DNA from: Candidatus Margulisiibacteriota bacterium
Lineage (GTDB): Bacteria; Margulisbacteria; Marinamargulisbacteria; DT-59
Length of the DNA: 5,796 nucleotides
Assembly (NCBI GenBank): GCA_013215865.1
Contig: JABSQL010000404.1
Location: forward strand, 1 to 5,796
Reading direction: 5' to 3'
A program made the translations under genes and the position numbers. The notes under the pieces were generated by a model. The model did no database searches, was not told the origin of the DNA, and was given only the letters and a program-made list of their open reading frames with translations. How positions within the stretch are numbered: position 1 is the first letter of the stretch; the number at the start of each line of letters is the position of its first letter. This document shows, in pieces, positions 1 to 5,338 of the stretch.

Positions 1-1
1 A

Positions 2-1018
2 AAGGAAAAACAACAGATAAAAGGAAATAAGGTGATGATTGCTACAGGGTCTGAATCAATGCCTTTGCCTTCGGTACCGGTGGATGGTAAAAAGATCCTT
101 TTTTCTGAGCATGCCCTGAGTTTAAGAACAGTGCCAAAGCGTCTCATTGTGATTGGTGGTGGGGGCATTGGTGTTGAAATAGGATCTGTATTCGGCAGAT
201 TGGGGTCTAAGGTTACGATTATTGAGTTCATGGATAGACTAATTCCTACGATGGATAAACAGTTGGGCAAAAGCCTTCAGAAATCATTAGGGAAGATGGA
301 ATTCACTTTTCATTTGAGTACAAAAGTAACGGGTGCAGCCGTTAAGAAAAATTCAGTAGTGGTATCTGCGGAAACGGTTGACGGCAAGTCTGTTTCTGTA
401 GAAGGAGACATTGTATTGGTGTCTATAGGACGGCGACCCTATACGGATGCGCTTGGCTTAGATACCATTGGATTAAACACAGATGAACGGGGAAGAGTGG
501 CGATTAATGAGACGTTTCAAACAAGTATCCCCCATATTTATGCCATTGGTGATGTTATAAAAGGGGCGATGTTGGCTCATAAAGCTTCTGAGGAGGCGGT
601 GGTGTGTGTGGAAACAATGATGGGTGAAAAACCGCATATCAATTATGATGCGATTCCCAATGTGGTATATACATGGCCTGAGGTTGCCTCTGTAGGTAAA
701 ACAGAAGAAATGCTAAAGGAACAGGGAATAGTGTATAAAACAGGAAGCTTTCCCTTTAAGGCAAGTGGACGTGCTCGTGCAGCAGAAGAGTCTGATGGAT
801 TTATCAAGGTGTTAGCAGATGCTGAATCAGATGAAGTGCTGGGTATCCATATGATTGGTCCGCGTGCTGCAGATATGATTTCTGCGGCGATGGTGGCCTA
901 TGAGTATCGGGCTTCTGCAGAAGACCTTGGGATGATGCCTTTTGCACATCCAACGTTTATGGAAAACCTTAAAGAAGCGGCACTCATGGCCACAAATAAT
1001 CGCGCCATTCATATTTAG
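2..1018 (+). CDS. lpdA: Dihydrolipoamide dehydrogenase (E3), C-terminal part, cut by left edge
   Basis: This flavoenzyme reoxidises the dihydrolipoyl groups of 2-oxoacid dehydrogenase or glycine cleavage complexes with NAD+, in the cytoplasm. The frame is open from base 2, and the codons before the GTG at 32 fit the family (KVMIATGS), so that GTG is not the start. About 338 residues are visible of a usual ~465; the FAD-binding N-terminus and the redox CxxxxC disulfide lie outside the window. Counting from base 32, the NAD-binding glycine motif IGGGGIGVE is at 41-49, the FAD-contacting AIGDV at 171-175 followed by LAHKA, and the dimerisation domain begins near IPNVVYTWPEVASVG (208-222). The catalytic His-Glu pair is present in HPTFME (His306, Glu311). 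The residue two before this His is Phe304, where most E3 enzymes have another His (HAHPT). The tail ATNNRAIHI is family-like. The stop codon interlocks with that of the convergent hemerythrin-like gene. Identification is very secure; which complex it serves is not visible. Confidence 0.95.
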   Translation, partial: KEKQQIKGNKVMIATGSESMPLPSVPVDGKKILFSEHALSLRTVPKRLIVIGGGGIGVEIGSVFGRLGSKVTIIEFMDRLIPTMDKQLGKSLQKSLGKMEFTFHLSTKVTGAAVKKNSVVVSAETVDGKSVSVEGDIVLVSIGRRPYTDALGLDTIGLNTDERGRVAINETFQTSIPHIYAIGDVIKGAMLAHKASEEAVVCVETMMGEKPHINYDAIPNVVYTWPEVASVGKTEEMLKEQGIVYKTGSFPFKASGRARAAEESDGFIKVLADAESDEVLGIHMIGPRAADMISAAMVAYEYRASAEDLGMMPFAHPTFMENLKEAALMATNNRAIHI

Positions 1019-1575
1019 GCGGGGTACAATTTCTCTAATTTATTGACCACTTGGCTCATTGCTTCATGGAACTGAAGACTATGATCATTGCCAAACTCTT
1101 CGTTCTCCATCGCTAAAAATTGATCTTCTAAATTTCTGATATGTTCATCAGTGAGCCGCTCTTTAATCATCGGAATCACATTCTTATTTTCCATATCCAA
1201 ATGATAATTTTCCAGCTCAATATACTGTTTCGAGATCATTTTAATAATGTTGCGATATTCAAGTTCACCTTTTTGATAATGGTCCATTGCTTTTGAAAGT
1301 TCACGCAGATATTCTCTGCCAAGTTCATTTTCCTCAATAAGTGTCTTGAATTTGGATGTTGAAACACCTGCTTTTTCCAATTGTGGAAATAAAATGAGTT
1401 CTTCTTTACGATTGTGACAAGCGTCTACATACACACGCAAAAAGTTAACAATCATTTTCAAGTGTGATGCTTTAACAGTCTCTCCAGCGTCCAATTTGTT
1501 ACATATCACGTCAAGAATCTTAAGCATAGAACGGATTGCTTTTGCTTCCATGAGCAAATGTTGTGATGGTGTCAT
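1015..1575 (-). CDS. Hemerythrin-like HHE domain protein with an incomplete ligand set
   Basis: A 186-residue, all-helical cytoplasmic protein without signal peptide or membrane segment. It resembles the hemerythrin/HHE cation-binding family, whose members bind a non-haem diiron centre and act in O2 sensing or storage, or in NO and iron-sulfur stress. Two HxxxE motifs are clear: His54-Glu58 in CHNRKEELILFP and His125-Glu129 in YHLDMENKNVIPM; both are typical for the second and fourth helices. The third-helix motif, usually EHxxGR, reads ENELGR, so Asn83 (codon AAT) stands where a His ligand is expected. The first-helix EHxxI motif is also not clear; His6 may or may not substitute. His144, His165 and His170 could be alternative ligands, but this is speculation. 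The ATG at 1575 is preceded by a purine-rich GGGGGTAGGG (1578-1587). The gene converges on lpdA and diverges from the channel gene. The family call is good; the substrate is unknown and metal binding is uncertain. Confidence 0.85.
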   Translation of the reverse strand: MTPSQHLLMEAKAIRSMLKILDVICNKLDAGETVKASHLKMIVNFLRVYVDACHNRKEELILFPQLEKAGVSTSKFKTLIEENELGREYLRELSKAMDHYQKGELEYRNIIKMISKQYIELENYHLDMENKNVIPMIKERLTDEHIRNLEDQFLAMENEEFGNDHSLQFHEAMSQVVNKLEKLYPA

Positions 1576-1710
1576 GACCCTACCCCCTATTTTTTATATT
1601 TTAACTCCTTAATTCCCTAATACTTAATTATTCCCACTTTTGGGTATTTTTAAACATTTGAAAGCACGTTTTCCCTTTTAATTGTGAAGGCATTGGTTTA
1701 CACTTAAAGT
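1576..1710. promoter_or_regulatory. Divergent intergenic region with a small inverted repeat
   Basis: This 135-base AT-rich spacer must hold the promoters of the hemerythrin-like gene (minus) and the channel gene (plus). A short perfect inverted repeat, CCCA-CTTT-TGGG, lies at 1633-1644 within AT-rich flanks. On the minus strand TAAAAT (1598-1603) could be a -10 box; 17 bases upstream of it is TAAGTA (1621-1626), a poor -35 match, and the inverted repeat would then sit just upstream of the promoter. On the plus strand TTGAAA (1658-1663) could be a -35 box, but no convincing -10 follows at the right distance. The boxes are suggestions; that the region is regulatory follows mainly from the divergent layout. 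Confidence 0.4.
1578..1587 (-). promoter_or_regulatory. Ribosome binding site of the hemerythrin-like gene
   Basis: On the minus strand GGGGGTAGGG lies just before the ATG at 1575. Its G-run ends six bases from the start codon, a usual Shine-Dalgarno distance, and it supports this start. It is one of only two clear Shine-Dalgarno-like sequences in the window. Confidence 0.55.
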
Positions 1711-2964
1711 ATGCTTGAAAAGATGATGGTGTATTATCATTCCTTGGGATTTCCTGAGACATATCTATTGACCATGGGCTATGGCACCCTGATTTGTGGC
1801 ATTGCGATTGTTTGTTTTATATCTGATCGCTTAGCAAAGCGTGTCCTATTAACCTGTATCACTGCATTTATTAAACGTACCAAGAATGTTTTTGATGATT
1901 TTCTCTTAGAAAGAAATGCCTTTGATCGGTTGGCGCATGTGGTGCCTGCTTATATTTTGTTTTTATCTGCACAACTCTTTTTGTCAGATTTTGACATGAT
2001 TAAAACAATTGTTGAAAGAGTGAGTTTATCATTTATGGTGCTGGTTTCTGTCTTGGCAGTAGATTCATTGATTTCAGCAGCCTGGGATGTGTATCGGTAT
2101 CTCGGCCACCATAAACGACATCCTATTCGAAGTTATGTCCAAGTCGCTAAAATTATTCTGTATATATTGGCAGGTATTTTTATTATTTCCATTCTGACCG
2201 ATCGAAGTGTCATGGTATTTGTAGGTGGTTTAGGTGCCATGACAGCGATAGTAATGTTGGTATTTAAAGATTCGATTTTGGGATTTGTTGCCAGCATACA
2301 ATTATCTGCAAATAAGATGGTGATGCCAGGAGATTGGGTAGAAGTACCTGAATATGGTGCGGATGGGACGGTGTTGGATATCTCACTTAACACTGTAAAG
2401 GTCCAGAATTGGGACAAAACAATCACAACCGTTCCGACATATGCAATGATATCAAATTCATTTAAGAATTGGCGGGGAATGGAAGAATCAGATGGTAGAC
2501 GGATTAAACGTCATATTCTCATTGATATGACCAGCATACAGTTTTGTAATGAAGAGACGCTTAACCAACTTGGAAAGGTTGGTTTGCTTTCAGACTATAT
2601 CAAAGAAAAAAGAACAGAGTTATTAAGTCACAATGCATCTCTTAAGGAAGACACACAACTTACTGTGAATGGTCGACATCTTACCAATGTGGGGACGTTT
2701 AGAGCGTATATTGAAGCATATGTGACAAAACACCCTCTCATTAACCAAGACATGACATTGATTATACGGCATCTTTCACCAGGGCCATCAGGGCTCCCAA
2801 TTGAAATTTATGCGTTTAGTCGTGACAAACAGTGGAAAGCATTTGAATCTGTTCAAGCAGATATTTTTGATCATATATTAAGTGTGATTCCTGAATTTGG
2901 ATTACGTGTTTTTCAGAATCCTACAGGTAAAGATTTTCAATCTCTTTCAGCACCTAACCCATAA
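1711..2964 (+). CDS. ybdG: YbdG/MscM-type mechanosensitive ion channel (MscS family)
   Basis: An inner-membrane channel of the MscS superfamily that opens under membrane tension and releases solutes on hypo-osmotic shock. In E. coli the relative YbdG gives miniconductance (MscM) activity. The 417 residues match YbdG (about 415) in length and in order of parts. Hydrophobic segments lie near 20-37, 78-92, 105-125 and 145-162, followed by the pore-lining region, where VGGLGAMTAIVMLVFKD (171-187) and ILGFVASIQLSAN (189-201) follow the family closely. The cytoplasmic beta domain carries GDWVEVPEYGADGTV (207-221) and NWDKTITTVPTYAMISNSF (233-251); the C-terminus carries TNVGTFRAYIEAY and IQADIFDHI-like VQADIFDHI (381-389). 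There is no good Shine-Dalgarno at the ATG (1711), and Met5 (1723) or Met6 (1726) are possible alternatives; a longer start is ruled out by an in-frame TAA at 1705. Its 3' end overlaps the cytochrome c gene by 28 bases. Identification is very secure; gating properties cannot be read. Confidence 0.95.
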   Translation: MLEKMMVYYHSLGFPETYLLTMGYGTLICGIAIVCFISDRLAKRVLLTCITAFIKRTKNVFDDFLLERNAFDRLAHVVPAYILFLSAQLFLSDFDMIKTIVERVSLSFMVLVSVLAVDSLISAAWDVYRYLGHHKRHPIRSYVQVAKIILYILAGIFIISILTDRSVMVFVGGLGAMTAIVMLVFKDSILGFVASIQLSANKMVMPGDWVEVPEYGADGTVLDISLNTVKVQNWDKTITTVPTYAMISNSFKNWRGMEESDGRRIKRHILIDMTSIQFCNEETLNQLGKVGLLSDYIKEKRTELLSHNASLKEDTQLTVNGRHLTNVGTFRAYIEAYVTKHPLINQDMTLIIRHLSPGPSGLPIEIYAFSRDKQWKAFESVQADIFDHILSVIPEFGLRVFQNPTGKDFQSLSAPNP

Positions 2965-3308
2965 ACAAATTCACTTAGCGCATAAATATCTTCTTTTCTG
3001 AGTTTATTTCCCCATCCTTTCATTTGACCCGTAGGCGTCCCGTTTGTGATGATACTGGCGATAACAGGAATAGACCCGTCTCCGTATATCCATATACCAT
3101 CATTTAAAGCAGGGCCTTTTCGTGTGCCTTTACCGTTGACACCATGGCAGGACAAGCAGCGAATGGCATACTGTAATCGCCCATTTTCATGCTGGCTTAT
3201 AGGGATTTCAAGGGTGTTTTTTTTGATTGCTACAATGCTTATAATGCCTATAGAGATAGGAAAAAGAATGAGTATTCCAAAAATAATGGTTTTTTTAATT
3301 ACTTTCAA
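2937..3308 (-). CDS. Membrane-anchored mono-haem cytochrome c, CcoP-like domain
   Basis: A 123-residue class I c-type cytochrome, expected to carry electrons on the periplasmic face of the membrane. A hydrophobic stretch at about 7-28 follows Lys5-Lys6 and has no clear cleavage site, so it is probably an uncleaved N-terminal anchor. The haem motif is CLSCH (Cys51, Cys54, His55). GPALNDGIWIYGDGS (65-79) and IITNGTPTGQMKGWG (86-100), with Met96 as the likely sixth iron ligand, resemble the cytochrome c domains of CcoP in cbb3 oxidases. CcoP has two such domains and is much longer, so this is a stand-alone relative. No oxidase or cytochrome maturation genes are in view. The reading frame closes 12 bases upstream (TAA at 3320-3318) and has no ATG or GTG before the anchor, so the start is probably the TTG at 3308, without a visible ribosome site. 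The gene is divergent from the repeat protein and overlaps the channel gene at its 3' end. Fold is secure; redox partners are unknown. Confidence 0.92.
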   Translation of the reverse strand: MKVIKKTIIFGILILFPISIGIISIVAIKKNTLEIPISQHENGRLQYAIRCLSCHGVNGKGTRKGPALNDGIWIYGDGSIPVIASIITNGTPTGQMKGWGNKLRKEDIYALSEFVYGLGAERD

Positions 3309-3416
3309 GATGACATATTATTATCACATAAAGGAAAAAATGTTTATATTGTCAGATTTGTGGGTATACAAAAGTATATTGAAAAATGCATACTATTTTA
3401 AATAAAGAGAGGGTAC
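3309..3416. promoter_or_regulatory. Divergent intergenic region between cytochrome c and repeat-protein genes
   Basis: This 108-base, very AT-rich spacer separates two divergent genes and must contain the start signals of both. The only clear element is AGAGAGGG (3406-3413), a Shine-Dalgarno-like sequence three bases before the ATG at 3417. TACTAT (3391-3396) and TATACA (3365-3370) look like -10 boxes but lack a correctly spaced -35. A weak inverted repeat, AGTAT/ATACT (3373-3377 and 3390-3394), flanks a 12-base loop. On the minus strand no ribosome site precedes the cytochrome start. No terminator or RNA structure is evident. Confidence 0.4.
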
Positions 3417-4277
3417 ATGTATATATTTAACTTAATGGGAATGTGGCTTTCTGGAAGAAAGAAGAAAGTGGCTGTTGTAGCAGGTGTTCTTGCCTTAGGT
3501 GTCGCAGGGGGCGCTGCCTATTATATGTTGGATACGGATCAAAAATCAGGCCCTTCAAAAATTTACTCAGAGTATACATTGATCGCCATAGAAGATGATC
3601 AACCCATTTTATATTATTATGATTTGAAAGGTGAAAATGCGTCTCCCATACAAGAAGGGGTCATTACGGGCAACATGGAAGCGTATGATTTTGAAGCGTT
3701 AACCATTGCACCAGATGGGTCTGTTTTTATTGTAAACAATGACAGCACAACAAAGCTATATCGTATTGATGTGTCTGAGCTGGATGGGAACCCAAATACA
3801 CCCGTAGGCGCAACATTTATTGGTGATACAGGGATTTCAGTTATAGATGGTGCCAAGGTGTGTAGTCTTCGGTTTATTGATGGACAACTATACGGCGTCG
3901 GTAACGTGTCTAAAATATTATATAAATTCAACCTAACATATGGGTATGCAAGAGAAGTAACAAAACTAAAGGTTAGCGGACACTTTCGTGTTGATGGCTT
4001 GACGCAAGGTGCCGATGGTCAAATCTATTTGCTAAGAAGTCGATCTAAGAATAGTGAATTATGGAAATTCAAGAATTTCTTCAAAGGAGAAATTGTAAAG
4101 GTATTGGTGATAGAAGGTTCTAGAAAAGCAGAAGCGATTTCTTCCCACATTGATGGCTTTATTTATGTGTCTGATGATGAAAGGCTCTTTAAAATTGATC
4201 CCAAAACATATAATATAACGGTAGATAAGGTTCATGGGTATGACATAGAAGGCATGGATTTCTGGAAAGTTAATTGA
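3417..4277 (+). CDS. Unrecognised membrane-anchored protein with beta-propeller-like repeats
   Basis: I do not recognise the family of this 286-residue protein. A positive stretch (Arg14, Lys15-Lys17) precedes a hydrophobic segment at about 18-37, with no convincing cleavage site or lipobox; this predicts an N-terminal anchor with the rest outside the cytoplasmic membrane. The outer part repeats a pattern of an E-A/G-hydrophobic turn, an x-D-G turn and a strand ending in a lysine or arginine pair: FEALTIAPDGSVFIV (92-106), VCSLRFIDGQLYGV (148-161), VDGLTQGADGQIYLL (192-206), AEAISSHIDGFIYV (238-251) and a final IEGMDFW (277-283). The spacing of 40-55 residues is that of propeller blades, and the last short repeat could close the ring with the N-terminal strands (52-69), giving perhaps five blades. 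SdiA-regulated or phytase/esterase-like propeller proteins look similar, but I see no catalytic signature. The start at 3417 follows AGAGAGGG; Met7 and Met9 are alternatives. The 78-codon gene follows after 6 bases, likely in one operon. That it is a gene is quite sure; its function is unknown. Confidence 0.85.
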   Translation: MYIFNLMGMWLSGRKKKVAVVAGVLALGVAGGAAYYMLDTDQKSGPSKIYSEYTLIAIEDDQPILYYYDLKGENASPIQEGVITGNMEAYDFEALTIAPDGSVFIVNNDSTTKLYRIDVSELDGNPNTPVGATFIGDTGISVIDGAKVCSLRFIDGQLYGVGNVSKILYKFNLTYGYAREVTKLKVSGHFRVDGLTQGADGQIYLLRSRSKNSELWKFKNFFKGEIVKVLVIEGSRKAEAISSHIDGFIYVSDDERLFKIDPKTYNITVDKVHGYDIEGMDFWKVN

Positions 4278-4283
4278 AAATAT

Positions 4284-4520
4284 ATGACACAAAAATCAGA
4301 TTACTCTACTTTTGTTGAAGTACGTTTTTTTTCATCTAAGGATGAAGATAAGCCATGGCATACTGTGCCAGTGTCTGCTTATCTCCCCTCATTTTTATCA
4401 CCAGATGGTCAATATGATAACATTGAAAAAAGATTAAGCTATTATTTGAAAGACCCTAATATTTCCAAATTGCGTTGGAATATTCAAGGCTCTGAAGATG
4501 GGTTTTGGATGAAGCTATAG
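4284..4520 (+). CDS. Small unknown protein, 78 residues, downstream of the repeat protein
   Basis: I do not recognise this protein. It begins 6 bases after the stop of the repeat-protein gene, so the two are probably co-transcribed and may be translationally coupled; GGAAAG (4264-4269) is the only purine stretch upstream and is rather far from the ATG. The sequence is soluble, without signal peptide or membrane segment, and has a mixed, protein-like composition: VEVRFF near the start, PWHTVPVSAYLPSF (24-37), then IEKRLSYYLKDP (47-58) and a tryptophan-containing end, KLRWNIQG and GFWMKL. It reads as a small alpha/beta domain. The last 37 bases overlap the end of the convergent YeeZ-like gene. 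Its tight spacing and ordinary composition argue that it is real, but with no recognised relative a chance reading frame cannot be excluded. Confidence 0.6.
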   Translation: MTQKSDYSTFVEVRFFSSKDEDKPWHTVPVSAYLPSFLSPDGQYDNIEKRLSYYLKDPNISKLRWNIQGSEDGFWMKL

Positions 4521-5338
4521 TCACAGGCGGTCTTAATTTTGTTGTTGGATACAATTTTCCCTATATTTTTACGATTATCTTCATTTGAAAAGAGGGGCAC
4601 AGGGAGCCCCATTTTGATCGCTCTTTTTGTGTAGTACTCTTTCCGAAGAGGGTGCCCATCAGAGACCGCATTAAAAATATCATCTTCATGAGAATGATTT
4701 AAGAGTTGGTCAAGGATGTGAATACAATCATCTAAATGTATCAAATTGACAGGTGCTTTCCCTCTGGCAATTTCCTTGCGACCGGCTAAGAATTGGCCTG
4801 AGGGCCTCTTAGGACCATACAGACCTGCAAATCGGATGATTGTCGTATCAAAGTGAGCATTGTTGAGAAGTGTTTGCTCTACCTGTAATAACACTTTAGA
4901 ACGGATTGTTTCTGGTATGATGGCGTCAGACTCATGCCAGGTTTTGCCATCATTTGGATACACACTCGTAGAACTCGCAAAAATAAGGCGTTTAATGGGT
5001 GATTTTTCAATGGAGGGAAGAAGTTGTACGATTTCATCTAAATAATCAGATGGATTTTCCAGGGAACGTCTAAAGGGGATATTCAGAAAAAGGATATCAC
5101 TTTTCAAGAAGTCTCTTAACAAAGCGCTGTCATCGGGTTCTTTTTTATTGGCAATAAACAAAAAGGGCTGTATTCCTTTTTGTTGTAAGGTGTCCAGCTT
5201 GGATAGGGTGGTTGTACTCCCTTTAACAACATATCCTTTACCTAGCATAAATTCCCCAAAGGGCAATCCCAGCCAGCCACATCCCAATATACTGATACTT
5301 TTATTTAAGATAGTCTTTTCCTTTATGGTATTGTCCAT
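4484..5338 (-). CDS. yeeZ: YeeZ-like NAD(P)-binding oxidoreductase/epimerase (atypical SDR)
   Basis: A 284-residue cytoplasmic Rossmann-fold protein of the extended short-chain dehydrogenase group, close in layout to E. coli YeeZ (274 residues), whose substrate I do not know. The nucleotide-binding glycine motif is GCGWLG (19-24), followed by a basic/Thr stretch KGSTTT (39-44). Family landmarks are LIFASSTSVYP (118-128), RFAGLYGP (169-176), a GQFLAGRK segment (181-188) and VNLIHLDDCI (197-206). The usual catalytic YxxxK is not found where extended SDRs have it (the region is IPETIRSKVLLQVEQ, 141-155); E. coli YeeZ also lacks it, so this is a family trait and not decay. The ATG at 5338 lies inside the end of the upstream PutA-like gene, overlapping it by 38 bases, with no strong ribosome site, which suggests translational coupling. 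Its 3' end overlaps the convergent 78-codon gene by 37 bases. Family is fairly secure; reaction unknown. Confidence 0.86.
   Translation of the reverse strand: MDNTIKEKTILNKSISILGCGWLGLPFGEFMLGKGYVVKGSTTTLSKLDTLQQKGIQPFLFIANKKEPDDSALLRDFLKSDILFLNIPFRRSLENPSDYLDEIVQLLPSIEKSPIKRLIFASSTSVYPNDGKTWHESDAIIPETIRSKVLLQVEQTLLNNAHFDTTIIRFAGLYGPKRPSGQFLAGRKEIARGKAPVNLIHLDDCIHILDQLLNHSHEDDIFNAVSDGHPLRKEYYTKRAIKMGLPVPLFSNEDNRKNIGKIVSNNKIKTACDYSFIQNPSSEP

Noticed and set aside
32..34. GTG at 32 as the start of a short dihydrolipoamide dehydrogenase
   Set aside because: The codons upstream remain open to the edge and match the family (KVMIATGS), so the gene is cut by the window and not truncated.
2133..2426. 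Minus-strand reading frame of 97 codons inside the channel gene
   Set aside because: It is a shadow of the strongly conserved pore region of YbdG, with no start signal of its own.
3046..3405. Plus-strand reading frames of 119 and 70 codons opposite the cytochrome c gene
   Set aside because: They lie antisense to a clear haem-motif gene, their translations are unlike any protein pattern I know, and they run through the AT-rich divergent spacer.
3617..4292. Minus-strand reading frames of 104 and 77 codons opposite the repeat-protein gene
   Set aside because: The plus-strand frame has an anchor, internal repeats and a ribosome site; these antisense frames show no such features.
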